This document shows, piece by piece, positions 50,794-63,582 of a stretch of DNA of 64,000 nucleotides (within the stretch, counting starts at the first letter, position 1; every line of letters begins with the position of its first letter). The stretch spans positions 1,084,812 through 1,148,811 of the forward strand of contig KL647314.1 in NCBI GenBank assembly GCA_000727475.1, written 5' to 3'. The notes under the pieces were generated by a model. That model was not told where the DNA came from and did not search any database. It was given only the letters and a program-made list of their open reading frames with translations. Source of the DNA: Sarcocystis neurona (Eukaryota; Apicomplexa; Conoidasida; Eucoccidiorida; Sarcocystidae). The position numbers and the translations under genes are program-made.

Positions 50794-53700
50794 ATGAGCG
50801 TCGTGCGGGAGATGCTTGGAGTGACCCTGCAGTCTGCGCAGGGGGTCAGGCTGCTGAACGAGCGGTTGCTGCTGCACGAGAGTCTGCAGCAGCAGGCCTC
50901 CCCGCCACAGACTGCGGCGTCGGCAGATCCTGCCGTGGCGGCTGCGGCCGCCAGCAGCAAGAAGGAGAAGCGCATGCACCAGCATTTCCTCCACCAGAGG
51001 AACCAGCAGCAGCAGCACTATCTGCAGCAGACTCAACAGCAGCAGGCAGAGAGGCTGCTAGCGAAGGAAATTTACAGCACCGTGCTTCTCGGACCAGGCA
51101 CCACCGCGTTGCCTTCTCTCCCGGCTCTCATGCACAAGCCGCGCTCCGTACGTCAACACAAAAAAGGCGAGGGTATACTGGGGAACCCACCACTTCACAG
51201 AGACACGTACACACACACGAATGACTATGTATGTATGTGTGTGTAGAGAGAAAGAGAAAACTTCTGAGAGGTGAGCTCCCAAGCCCATATACGTGGTACG
51301 CATCTTCGTACCTGGGAAACAAAACACAGGAATCCATGCTTAAACATATATATTTGTATATCAATAGAAACACACACACACACACATATCCCTCTCCCTG
51401 CATCTCTTGTAAACATACATGTGTGTAAGTGACCGCTTCGACACTTGCGCTGAGGTGTGTCAATCATAGTCTGTCGATAACGCACACTTGTCTATGCATG
51501 TGGTGGCAGGTATCTATCCATGTATATACACATATATATCTATAGAATACACCTAGATATACATGTATGTACATACCTACGAGTAGCTGTGTGTGTTTGT
51601 GTGTCTTCGTATGTGTACGTGTTCACGGCTTTGCGAGGAAGTGAGGCTTCTGATCTACGTGTATACACCTGCGAGGCGTAGGGACGAAGGCTTCTGCTCG
51701 AATAGGCGAACTGCCGTATATGTATATGTATGTACAGATACGTACGAAGGTGTTCGTGTGGTACGTACGACTGTCGCTCGGTAGCAGCAGCGTTTTTGTG
51801 GGAAGAGCCGTGCGGAGACAACAGAGACGTTGCAACGTTGTTGTTGTGAAAACACCGCGTCGCGGGTCTGGGCTGGGGTTGCCCGCTTACCGTTCTCCCC
51901 AGAGCACTGTTGGGTGTACGTACACCGCACATTGCTTGCCGGGTGTAGCTCTGCCTTTCATTGCAGCGCGGTCTGAAAAACTTCGACGGGGCGGAAGTTG
52001 TCCGGGCAGCAGTTCTGCCTCTTGTTTTCCTGTCTGACCACGTGTTGACACATCTGCTGCACCCGTCTCGTTGCCGCGTTGTTCGGGTGTCTGTACACCG
52101 CCCTGTTTGGCGTCTCACGTCCGGGGGTGTCGCTACAGTGCACAGTTTCTCGAAACAGCTGCTTTACTGCTGCCTCCTTCTGCAGTACACACTTGTCCGT
52201 TAGATCTTGGTCTGTCTCTGTGCAAGCGGGGAATCCAGCTTATCCTATGTGTGTGTGCAGACGTGTCCCTCCCATATGCAGGCTGGTGCTTCTGTTTGCA
52301 TGCTTGTGACTGTACGCCTGGTTCTGCTTAGAAGTTCCTCGTAGGGTGTCCGTTTCGGCGTTTCTAGCAAAATAAGCTGTCCTGCCTCTATATTCGTGGT
52401 GTGGCTCTCTTGGTTGGGGTCTTCAGCTGTACGTACGCCGCCTCTGCAGTTTTGAGCCCCTGCTCTGCAGGCCTCTGCTGCGTCACTCAGGCGTACGTAC
52501 ACTGCGGTGCGGACCTCACGGAAATCTCTGGTTGCGGGCCTCTTCTGCTGCATCCTGCTTTTCTACACGCATAGGAAGCTGAGAAGCTCTTTGTTTTTCT
52601 CCGGTGACTGTGCGCACGTCGCGTCTTCCCTCTGTGTGTTATTTGCTGCCCCTCCACTCGCTTTGCTGTCTCTCTCGAGTGTACGTACACCGCAAGATCT
52701 GCACACCTGTCAGCATTCACACGGCGGCTCGTGTAGGGGAATACACTTGCGGAGCCCGTCCGCCTTTTCTGAGGTGCCTGAGGTAATACCGCTGCTTTCG
52801 GAAGTCCACGTCTGCCGTTGTTTGCATGTAGTCAGCTGCATGCGCTGTCGAGCTTTCGCTCACTTCCTGTCCTCTCGCTGGTTGCGTCTCCTCGGGTGTA
52901 CGTACACGTGCACCGCACGACTGTGCAATGGGACAAGTGTCTGTTTCCTTCTCTCAGAGATTTTCCCGGGAACGTCACGTGGCTGTCGAGAGGACTCGCC
53001 GAGTCGAGTTTCTTCCAAGTTTACTGCACTCTCTCTCGTTGCATGCAACTTTGTGTTTATTTACGCGTCTGCATGCGTGCGGATGAGTATCTGCAGGATA
53101 CGAAGAGAGAGAAACCGCAGGGACGATGGAGACTGTGCGCCTTTACGAACTCGGCTCGAAACGACAACTTGTGTCTGGTTCACTGGCACAAGTTGACGGA
53201 GCCACAGGCGCAGCAGCTGCAGCGGCAGGTGTATACTCTGCGGCAACATGAAGCCGCTCTGTTGGTGCAGCGTGCGGAAGAAGCAGCAGCAGCGGCGCAG
53301 AGAGCAGGAGCAGTACCGAGAGGGACAACAGCAGAAGCAGGGGCAGAGAAGAGGGCAGCAGGAGAGACAGTCATCGGAGGAGCAACAGCAGCAGCAGGCG
53401 CAATCGCAGCAGCGGCAACACATGGGACAGAGGGGGGGAGCGCGAAGGAAGAACAGATGGAAGAGGCAGAGCAGCAGCACGATGGATCAGAGTGGAGTGC
53501 TGGCGTTTCGCAGGAGAGGAAGAGCGCAAAGCAGCCCGACGCAGAGAATAAAGAAGGTGGGATCACCCCGTTGCAGAAACAGGTCCAGCAGCAGGGGGGG
53601 GGACTGCTGCTGCAGCAGCACCAGCAGGCGGGGGAGGAGGAACAGAAGCAGCAGCAGCAGCAAGTCGAAGACGAATGGAAGAAGATCGCAGGAGGCGATG

Positions 53701-56700
53701 TGTTGGTGCAGGCCCAAAACTGTGACGCAACAGAGGAAACGATGCCTCTGCAGGAGAGGCTACAAGCGTTTCTCTTGAAGCCGGAGAAAGAATATCCATT
53801 TGCAAAGTTCAACATCCACATGCAGGAGGTCGCACTTACTGACGACTTCTACGAAAAGTACATCCGCGTGAGTTTCTTCGAAAGCTCAACACACATGTAT
53901 ATGTACCTTTACATATATATGTATGTACCTTTACATATATATATATATATATAAATATATGTGTATGAATACGTGCACATCACGCGCGTGCGACTGCGTC
54001 AATTAAAGAAAAGGTAGAGCAGCAGTTGCAACAGCCACGCTGAGTCCAGAACGTAGACGCTTTCGCTGATGCTGCCGTGCGCTGGCAGTGACTGTGTTGT
54101 CGCGGGAGAGAAAGTGGCGGTGGAGGGAAGAGCAGACGGCCGCGTAGCACTCGTGCAAGTGTTTGGGTGCGGTACAAACGTTGACTCTGCTGCAAGGAGT
54201 CGCACGACTGCTAAGAGAACCTTCTGTATACGTCAAGGCGATAAAGCGCCGCATGCAGCAGCAACAGGAGCAGCTCGAGTGCCTAAGACATGTCTTGCCT
54301 CGCCTCCCTGTCTGTACATACGCCGACGCCCTTTTCCTTGTAGGTTATACGTGTTGGACATGTGTTCATATGATTGTTTGTATCTGAAATAGGGACGAAG
54401 TCACTATCTGGACTACGTTTACTTCCAACGCTTCCTATATATACAGAGGATATATATATATATATGAATGTATATATGTGTTTATTCATGTGTACATGTG
54501 TACATGCAGATGTACATGTGTATATATGTATATCTCTTTGCAAACCATATGTGTACGTAGGCGTCTGTGTGTGTATGTAGGAGCGCATGCGACTATCGCT
54601 GATAGTGCATGGGGTGGATACGTGCGTGGCCTCATGGGGGGGGCAGTGTTGTTGTATGTTACCATGAGGCAGGCTTTCGGTAGTGCAGTGAATCCTTTCT
54701 CATAAACGTTGACGTCACCTGCGCGTATGTGTCTGTGTGAACACCCGACCCCGCCGTCACACGTCTCTCTCTCTGTCTTTAACCGCAAGGCTGTCCGTCT
54801 TAGGGGAAGTCGTTTACACAAGAATCTTTGTTTTTGTATCGATGTTCTCCCGGACGAAGCGAAGCACGCTCCTCTGGGCCTGGACCTCTGCAAACGTAGT
54901 CGTTTTTGGCTGTGTGACGCGGCGCTACTCATATCTGTGCCTCCGCGTAATAGGTGCCCCGGCTTCTCCATTTGCTGTCACTGGTACCGCCGGTGACTTT
55001 TTTGCTGCCCTTTGGCGTTTATTTCTTCTGCTGATGGTGTGTCTGCTGCTGGTGCCCTGCGCGCTTCTGCGGCTGCTGCTGCTGCATTTACAGGCGCACA
55101 TGCTGATGACGTGGGCCTGGTGGCGCCTCTGTTGGTGCTGGTGTGCATGCAGGCACTGCTGCACTGCATATCTGTCTCCGCTGGTGCTTCTTCGACTACT
55201 TCGCGTGTGTTCGCTGTGTCGCCGCACGCCGCACTGCTGTGTGTCGCGGCAGTCCGCCGCTGTTGCTGCTGCCGTCCGTGAGCCCGGTGCGACGACAGCA
55301 GCGGGGTGCTGTCGCTGCTGCTGTGCGTGCGTCCCCTCTGCCTGGTGGGCGCGGTGGTCTGCTGCTGCTGCAGCCATTGCTGTGCACGCAGGCATGGGAG
55401 GAGGAGCGCTGCAGCAGCTGCCAGCTCCTGCTGCTGTGTCTCTGCCTGCGCTGCTGCCGCTGTCCACATGCGCCTGCTGCAAAGGATGCACTGCCCTCTT
55501 TGCTGCTGCTGATGCTCAGCAGGTTGCTACTGCTGCTGCCGCACTCCCAGCGTCATACCTGCTGCCGCTGCTGCTCTGCCTGTGTGTCTGCTGCTGCTGC
55601 TGCGCGACGTGCGCTTTCTTCCGCATGCGTGCAGCCTTTAGGCGACAGCTGGAGCAAAGAAGAGACGATCATTCTCTGGAGCCTGGCGCACCAGTTTGAG
55701 CTGCGGTGGCCTGTCATCTTTGACGCGTTCCCCTTCGAAAACAGATGCCTTGAAGAACTGAAGCAACGATACTACGCAGTTGCCAAGCGGTGAGCGTCGC
55801 GCGTCCATACACGTAAACGTACATCCTCACATGAACACACACAACCAATACATATATATATATGTACTCCAAGCATAGGTTCATTTAGACATACATACGC
55901 ATGTATGCGCGTGAGCGTCTACCTGCACGAGTCCGCATGCGCACGAGCACCCTATAAAGTGCTCTTCCTATTCTGCGACGTCTACTACTGCTGTTGGCCT
56001 CCCAGTAGCATGACTCAGCTGGTACTCCTCCGTCGATATATATATGTACGCAAGTCTAGATGTATTAGTAAATATCGAAAAGGTGTACAAGTGGGCTAGT
56101 GAATATTTACAGGGTGTATAGAAACTGCGTGGTTTAGATGTGCTGGTGAATATTTACAGGGTGTATAGACACTACATGGTCTAGGTGTGCTGGTGAATAT
56201 CTACAGGGTGTATAGACACTACATGGTCTAGGTGTGCTGGTGAATATCTACACGGTGTATAGACACTGCGTGGTCCACATGTGCCAGTGAATATTGACAG
56301 GGTGTACAAACACTGCGTGGTCCACGTGTGTCAGTGAATATTGACAGGGTGTACAGACACTGCGTGGTCCACACGTGTTGGTGAATACTTACAGGGTGTA
56401 TAGACACTACTTGGTACTGGAGGCTGTGTTTCTGCTGCCCCGGTGGCTCGCCCGCCTCAAATATACCTGCGCAGGGAGGCACCACTGGCCAGCTGCTGCA
56501 TGCGGCGCATGTGTGGATATTTCTGAAGTCTGTCTGTCTTTATCCTCGAGAAGACAAGTAAATAAGACGTACGTAGGACCGGCAAGGAAGACACGACGCG
56601 CATGTCAGCCCGTGCGATGCGTGCATGTTTCTTTCTGTTATGAACATATATATAAAAGCACGTCTTGATGAATAGGTGGGCGGGGATCATCCTCATCTTG

Positions 56701-59700
56701 ACGCATGCCGCGAACTTGGGTTCTCTGGAGTACACGGCATGCGTACCTTTGTGGAAGGAGTGTTGAATACGTCCACACGTAGGGCGCACAGGTATATGGT
56801 GCGTGTCTCTATACCCGCATGCGGCAGGTGCATGCATTTTTCTGGAGTATAGATGTATAGGTATAGGTGCGTTTTGGGGGAAACTGATAAATACGTGTGT
56901 GTAGGGCGGACAGGGATGAGACGTCATCGCGCCGCCTGCAACCGTCCCTGTATAGTATTGTGTGTAAGTATATGTATGTGTATGTAATGTGTATGTTACA
57001 TATATACATATGTATATATGTAGTACGGTGTTACTTAGGACTGTCGAATACGTAAGCGTCTATGTGTATTATATGTATGCATATATACATATATATATAT
57101 ATGTATGTATGTGCTTACCTAGGACTGTCGAATACGTGTACGTCAGGCGGGCAGGTATGACGCGCATGCGGACACACGTGCCGGGACGCGTCTTCTCCCG
57201 TCTTCTTCTTTTTTGAAGCCTCAGACCTTGGGGCAAAACGCAAATATCGACAGTCTTTTCACTGAAAATTGTCGATTAGAAGAAGTCTGCGTCCATGCAG
57301 AAATTGTCCGTGCGCAGGCTGCGTGAGTTTCAGAGGCCACCACGTCGCGTCCTCACTGACAAGCTGCCATAGGCGTTTTGATGGTTCGGCGGCAGAGACA
57401 AAAGCGAAGGCAGATGAGCAACTTTTTTCCCACTCAAAAAAACCGGCCTTTCTTTCTAAGACGGCTGCTGGTCGCTGCTGCGTTCTCCGTTACTGGCTGT
57501 TGTCACTTCCGTATTCTCCCTCGCTTTGTCTCTGCGCCAGTTCAGAAGAACTTTTCTGACATTCTCTCTATATACACATGTACACTTACATATATAGATG
57601 TGGGGACAAGCGTGCAACTATCATGCTGACTGACATGGGCGTCGGGTGAAAACACGTCTATTTCTCATCACACCTCCGTGTCTGTGAAGCTCTGCTCTAG
57701 TCTAGAGTATGCAACCGTATAGACACATATACGTATACGCACATATATATATATATGTGCGTATGCGTAATGTTATACATATATATATATGTATATATGT
57801 GTATATGCGTATGTGTGCATGTGGTCGTGCTGCTTGGCGTACTCCTGTTAGACTTTCTAACAGTAATGCGTATGCGTAATCTTATATATATGTATATATG
57901 TGTGCATGCGTAATGTTATGCATAGACATATATATATATATGCATGTGTGTGTATACATGCGTGTGGTGACGCTGCCTGGTGTATTATTGTTAGACTCTC
58001 TTGTGCGCCTCCTCTTCCCCAACCTCCTCTGGTGCTTCGCGTGCAGTGCAGTAGCGGCGTCAACGCGACGCGCTGCAACGCCGCCAGCATCCGTAAGGTG
58101 TATTGCTGCTGGTGCTGCCTCTGCATTTAGGCAGACATATTCACTTGCATGCACATGCCTGTGTATATACAAATTATATACATGTGTGGACCTGTGTGTA
58201 ATTGCTCATACGAAGGTCCCGGGGGGTACCACGTTAGCGCGTACATGTTGATGTATATAAATAGAGAGACAAGGGTGTGGATACAGACATGGATAGATAG
58301 ATATAATTTATATGTAACCACATGTGTGCACTCACAAGTATGGATGGTCAGATGAATGTATTGATATTGCTGAGGCGCTGCGATGTATTGGCGGCATGTG
58401 ATCGACGGCTATAGCTGAGAAACGCGTTGTATGCTGCTTCAACACGCAGAGTCGTGCTACGTCGGTATGAAGAAAAAGAAGAAGAAGAACTGCAGAAAGG
58501 AACTGCTGCCTCCAGTACCAGCCTGTCGAGACTGAGAGAAGAAAAGCTGCGCCACCCCCTTGTCCGCTACAATTTCAAGTAAGCTCCTCGCTTGCGCCTC
58601 GTGGAACTGCTGCACCGCGACGCGCGCAGCAGCAGCCGCGTCGGCAACAGGAGACTGCCGACAGCAGCAGGACTTCCTCGCGCCGTCTGCGCAGCGCGGC
58701 ACAAGCAGCAGTAGTGATAGACACACGCATGCATCCTTTCTTCGCTGTCGCCCTCTGTCTATGTGTGTGTGTATGTGTCTCTCTCTCTGGGTATACACAT
58801 GAGAACAGCTAGTCAGGCACGCGTTTGCCTGCCCACCGACGAGCTACGGGCTGCTGCTGGTGCCGCAGCAGCACGGCTTCTTCGTTGTCCTCTTCTGAGG
58901 CGGTCCTTTGCGCGCGCCGGCTTGCTGTATGTTCGCCTGCATGCAACTGCATGTAGCCTTTACTCCTCCTGTCTGTGTCTATACCTAGGTGGGTAGTCAG
59001 AGGTATATCCGTGGACGTACATGTGTATTTCCATATATCTGTGCATATGTGTGTGCATGTGACTGCACGCGTTGGGGATTTATTGCAGTTTGTGTTCCGT
59101 GTATTGCTGCTTCTTTTGTTCAGCTTCTTGCTGCTGACGCTGTTGCATGATTTGCTGTTCTACTGGCTGCAGCACATGTCTGCGGCTGTTGCCTGCCGTG
59201 CACTCCGCGCGTGCTGCTGGTGCAGCAGCACCAGGGCTGCGTGCAGTTCCGTTTTGTGTGCTGCTGCTGCAGCATTGTGGCCGAGCGACAGCGCCGACTC
59301 CTGCTGCAACGACAGCAGCTAACACGTGCAGCAGACCTGGAGGCAGAGCAGCAACTGCAGCAGCAAATTCGGACGGTGGAAGGAAAACTGAAGAAGGCAG
59401 TGAAACAGCGGGAGGAGCAGAAGAAGCTGCAGCGGCGCTTCGATCTGAAGCCAGAGCCTGGACAGCCGGTACGCGCAACCGCATGCATGCAGACGGCCCC
59501 ACGCAGATACACGCAGGTGTGTGTCTCTAGCTGTGTGTAGACGCATGCGTGCAGGCTTCTACATTTGTGCAGCTACACATGGCTTGTCTAAGACTGCTTC
59601 GCGCGATCGGTCGGAGAGGTCGTCGCTTGTCTGCATGCAGGCGTAGAGATGCACGAATGCGTACGTTTCTGCATGCAACGGAAATCTAAATTGCAGGCAA

Positions 59701-62700
59701 CGGTGTGCACACACGCGTGCGGTCAGTAAGAAGCTCACTCGGGAGGGAAGTCTAGAAAACAAGTGCGTGCACATGTATGCAGCATGCACATGCATGCAGG
59801 CATGCGGAAAAGCTAGTTTCCTGATAGCCATTCGTATAGATGTATGTAGAGAGGCACGGACAGAAAGGTGCATGTGTGCCGGTACACACACACGTATGCC
59901 GGTAGGCACATACGTACACAGAGAGTTACAGGGCTGCATACCGGTGCATGCATTTCAAGAGCGGGGAGAGCCGGACGCGTGGACCTGCACCTCCGCGTAG
60001 GCGAAAATGTGTCCCGCCTAGGCTTCGCGAGGGACAGATCAATATGCGTGCGTGCCAGAGACGTATCCAAGGCTGCATGTGTCGATTTTTCGACGTGGCG
60101 GGCGCATCGACGCATGCGTAGGAGGTGGGTTCTGCACGAAGACCCAGTGTTGTGCCGCTGCCTATTGCGAGGCAGCCGCGGTCACCTCATGTATACACGC
60201 ATGCACACACACATATGTACGTCCCATGCGTGCCGCCGTGTCACGTGATTCCATGCACAAAGACGAGGCAGGGAGACCCGCTGTGCAACAAGGAGACGGG
60301 GCTGGACGCAGTCTATATGTACAAGTTTGCATCCTTCTGTGCACGTATATATACGTATGTATGTATATATATATGAGTGTATGTATGTGTACACGTAGGG
60401 TGACGCAAGCACTTTATTGCAAGGGGACTCGCTGCGCATCACCCGTCGTTTCTTGCATTTGTATCGAATATTGACGACTACAGGCGTGCACGCTGGTGCT
60501 GCTGTACCGTAGTGGCCTCTTCTCGCCGCATCTTCTCTGTCGCTTGCGCCAAGCGACTGAAGGAGCTTCTGGGCTGCGTGCATGCCTCTGCCCATGGCTA
60601 CCCTGTTCTGCCTGTCCTCCGTCTCTCCTCTGTTCTCGCCCCGACTCCCCATCTCGTCTCCGCCTTTGCTTCTCTGCCCGTCCAGCACAGGTGGATGCCG
60701 ACGTTTCCTGGTGGCTGTCTGCAGCTGCCGCACCCCCTGCTGCTCCTGCGCATGCACACACCCACACACACACACATACGCATGCCAAGAAGGTTGTCTC
60801 ACCGAGAAGAGAGAGACAGAGACAAGGGAGCTTCGTCTGCGTGTCTGCATGCTGGTGCTGCTGCTGCTGCTGCTGTGTCTCTGTCGCCCTTTTTGCTGCG
60901 CCTGTCCAGTTCTCCGGCTGTCCGCTCTTCTCCTTGAAGGAGCCGACGTGCGTAACGCTCAGCGGCTTGCTCGAGGAGAAGAAAAACAGCAGCTGCTCTG
61001 AAAAACTAAACAACAACATCGACCAGTTTCTGTCTTCGTTAGGCGTCGGCCCCCCATCCTGCTTCTCTGTCAACGTCACCGAGGCCTACTGGTGTGTCTT
61101 GACGTGCCGCAGAGCGCTCTTCAGCGCGCGCGTACACAGAGAAAGACCCCTAAATACGCATGTCTGTATGTGTGTATATTTGCATACGCGTACACATATA
61201 TATGCACTGGACTGTGTCTCTATATATACATGTGTGTATGAGTACACATACATATATATATATAAATAGTGAAGAGTCAAATGGAGTGCCCTTGCATGCG
61301 CACATAAACTTCGCTTCTCCGGTGTGCATATATATATATATATATATATGTATTCTTTTGCATGTGTGCAGTCTGTTGTTGCACGTGTGTATGACTGACG
61401 TCTGTGCTCGACCGGTTGTACACATACACGCATTTTCGCATGCGCGCGCAGCCCCGTACTTCATCTCCACGGTCGACGAGTTTCGGTTGAAGGACGACGA
61501 ATGCTTGTGCACATGCCGAAGTAACGGAGAGAGAGGTCTACATATTTGCTGTTGAGAAGAAAATGAGCCGAAAAGGCGACGGCGCGGTGTTTCCCACGTT
61601 CTTCGTACGTGGGGAAGTCTCTGTGCTGCCTGCTGCTGTCGCCCAGCGCACGCACCCCATCTGCAGTGCTAGACACATACGTGAGTAAATACACGTAGAC
61701 ATATATATATATATATATGCGTGTGTGCGCAGGTATTCACATGTTCAAACGCAGCTATCTGTGAACGCATGTATACATATATGTGTACACTGACCAGTTT
61801 ACATTTGTAGTCTAAAACGTGCATGTCTGTACGTATTTGTAGGCGCAGACGACTGCTGCAGTGACTACGCATGCAGCCCCTGCTTTACGAATATACACAC
61901 ACTACGTCTGTTTGTAGCTGGGTGTAGAGGGAAGCTGCAGGCGCATTTCTTTGCATATATATGTGTTTGTGCACCTATACATACACAAATATATATATAT
62001 ATATACATGTATATGGACGGCTGTATGTATATGCATATATATATGTATATGTGTGTCTATAATTAGGTGTATATGTGTAAGTGCTTCCCTCTTCTTTTAT
62101 CATAACCCTTGTGTTTCTCTCTCTGCCTGCCTATATATATATATACATATCGATGTAGTGCTCTACGTCTGTGCGTGTGTACGCGGCTGGAGGCGCATTC
62201 TTCTGCGTACATATATATGCACGCCCATATATATATGTATATACGTGTATATCCTATACTCAAGAATATATATGTGCACATATATGTATATATATACATA
62301 TATGTAGGTGACGCACCCCTTTTCTATTTGACCGAAATCCGTGCAAGTGTGTAGCCGAATCAATGTGTATATTCATGGTTCGTTCATGTACGAGTCCAGC
62401 TATCTCGGTGTACATCTCCCTGTCTATACTGGCTGTCTGCATAGACGTATATACGTGTACCTGTATGTGTGTGCGCAATTCTATATGTATGTGTGTATGT
62501 AGAAATATGTGTATTTTGCTGTGTATCTAGAGTCGCGTGCATTTACGTACGTATACGTATATCTGTGCACATATATACATAGATCTACAAGTATGTGTAC
62601 ATATATATGTATGGAGATAGACAGGTGTATACGCGTATTAGTATGGGTGCATGCGTATGTGGCGATCAAACTCTTAGTTTTCATTTTCTCACAAAAACAG

Positions 62701-63582
62701 ATCAATTTCGTATGACAAGCAACGTCGACTGACGGCTGCTTCTGCTGCGTCGGCCTCTGCTGCGTCGGCCTCTGCTGCTTCTGCTTCTGCTGCTGCGACC
62801 ACTGCTGCTGCTGGTTTTGCTGGGGCTGCTTCTGCTTATGCGGCCTCCGCTGCTGCCACTTCTGCTGCTGCCACTTTTGCTGTTGCCATCTCTGCTGCTG
62901 CTGTTGCTGCGTCTGCTGCTGTTGCAGCTGCTGCTTCTGCTTCTGCTGCTTTTCCTTCCCCGGCTGCTGTTTCTGCAGCTGTGGAGCTCCTAGCGGATTT
63001 TTCCTGTGGCTTCCCACGTGCTGATGTTGCTGCCCCTCTGTTGCAGTCATATCGATCGATGTGTTGGATAGTAGCCGTTTGCTCTTGCGACTCTTCTGTT
63101 CTGCTGCTGCTGGCGCGGGACTGCATCCTCTCCTCCTGCGGGTGCTGCTTGTATTGATGCCACTTTCGCTGCTGCCAGCGCTGCTGTTGCTGTTGCTCCT
63201 GGTCCTCGTGGCCGCTTCGCTCGCCGTCGGCGTTGCTGCTGTTGCTGCTGTTCCTGCTGCTCCTGCGGCAGCCTTTCCTGCTGCTGCGATTCCCGCGGCT
63301 GCTGATGCAGTGTGTGCCGTGAAAAGGGCGGCCTTGCTGATTCACTGCTGCTGCAGTTACTTCTGCCGCGTGATGCGGCAACGCCTTTGCGCGTCCGTCA
63401 GCAGTAGCAGCAGCAGCTGCAACGAACTTTGTTGCGACGCGGCTCTTGTTGTGCTGCTGCTCCTTTTTTCACTGCGCTTCTGCTGCCGTTGCTGCTGGTG
63501 CTGCTGCTGCTTCGACAGGGGCTTGCGGGCTGAAGTGTCGACGCTGCTGCATCTTCGTCAGCGCGTGGAGAAACTGAAGGAA
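50794..63582 (+). CDS. DMAP1: DMAP1/SWC4 homologue, SANT-domain chromatin protein (3' end uncertain)
   Basis: DMAP1/Swc4 is a shared subunit of NuA4/TIP60 acetyltransferase and SWR1-type remodelling complexes. Seven exons join in phase: 50794-51147, 53097-53867, 55635-55789, 58450-58578, 59273-59468, 60910-61091 and 63519-63582 (617 codons). Exon 1 carries MSVVREMLGVTLQ and AKEIYSTVLLG. Exon 2 opens with the family motif GRWRLCAFTNSARNDN, has a Gln/Ala/Glu-rich insertion of about 200 residues, then YPFAKFNIHMQEV. Exon 3 is the SANT core (SWSKEETIILWSLAHQFELR, LKQRYYAVAKR). Exon 4 ends HPLVRYNF. Exon 5 is a basic coiled coil (VEGKLKKAVKQREEQKKL). Exon 6 matches the DMAP1 C-terminal block (CVTLSGLLEE, SLGVGPPS), and exon 7 reads LRAEVSTLLHLRQRVEKLKE. 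After 63582 either a GTAAGC donor leads out of the window or read-through ends at 63675. Introns are 0.7-2.7 kb and rich in repeats. Confidence 0.9.
51900..52910. repeat. Recurrent palindromic GTGTACGTACAC boxes in DMAP1 intron 1
   Basis: The 12-bp palindrome GTGTACGTACAC, usually followed by CGC, occurs at 51914, 52679 and 52896. Near-matches lie at about 52087, 52427 and 52491, and further exact copies are at 49631 and 41892. Spacing within the intron is uneven (about 65-220 bases), and the intervening sequence is T/C/CTG-rich with faint similarity between copies. Confidence 0.6.
54440..54590. repeat. TATA/TGTACATG microsatellites in DMAP1 intron 2
   Basis: A TATATATATATG run is followed by repeated TGTACATGTG units, which are self-complementary. 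Intronic. Confidence 0.7.
54990..55630. repeat. CTG-rich tract before the SANT exon (DMAP1 intron 2)
   Basis: About 640 bases dense in sense-strand CTG/TGC triplets end at the acceptor GCATGCGTGCAG before exon 3. Frames of 160-320 codons open across it, but exons 2 and 3 join in phase without it and match DMAP1 colinearly, so it is intronic. Confidence 0.7.
56090..56420. repeat. 47-bp tandem repeat, 7 copies, DMAP1 intron 3
   Basis: Units centred on GAATATTTACAGGGTGTATA recur at 56101, 56148, 56195, 56242, 56289, 56336 and 56383, an exact 47-base period. Each unit has GTGGTC and a GTGCTGGT box. Copies differ by several substitutions but no indels except near the last. Confidence 0.95.
57720..57960. 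repeat. TATA/TGTGCATG microsatellites in DMAP1 intron 3
   Basis: TATATATATGTGCGTATGCG-type units are partly duplicated: a GCGTAATGTTATACAT / GCGTAATCTTATATAT / GCGTAATGTTATGCAT box occurs three times (about 57765, 57870, 57908). Confidence 0.7.
61180..61370. repeat. ATATAT/TATGTG microsatellites in DMAP1 intron 6
   Basis: Several short AT and TG runs, including about 20 bases of pure AT near 61330-61349. No coding signal. Confidence 0.75.
61940..62650. repeat. Dense TATA/TATG microsatellites in DMAP1 intron 6
   Basis: Runs of ATATAT and GTATATG occupy most of this segment. Tyr/Ile-rich open frames on both strands are artefacts. Confidence 0.75.
62730..63515. repeat. CTG/TTC-rich tract before DMAP1 exon 7
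   Basis: About 780 bases dense in CTGCTGCTTCTG, GCTGCCACTTCTGCTG and similar units in sense orientation, ending at the acceptor CTGCTTCGACAG. Minus-strand frames here translate to Gln-rich runs. It is scored as intron because exons 6 and 7 join in phase and are colinear with DMAP1. Confidence 0.7.

Noticed and set aside
54163..54310. Exon-like stretch reading LLREPSVYVKAIKRRMQQQQ in DMAP1 intron 2
   Set aside because: It looks protein-like, but it has no clean acceptor/donor pair in matching phase and would interrupt the conserved YEKYIR-to-SANT junction. A rare alternative exon cannot be excluded.
54737..55634. CTG-rich open frames of up to 320 codons in DMAP1 intron 2
   Set aside because: Several overlapping frames on both strands are open because of triplet bias. 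DMAP1 exons 2 and 3 join in phase and are colinear with homologues without this segment.
56090..56420. CRISPR-like array
   Set aside because: Units are contiguous 47-bp tandem repeats with no unique spacers, in a eukaryotic intron.
61445..61555. Candidate DMAP1 exon after CGCGCGCAG (reads FISTVDEFRLKDDE)
   Set aside because: In the phase required after 61091 the frame soon stops and does not match the family, whereas 63519-63582 matches both phase and the expected conserved helix.
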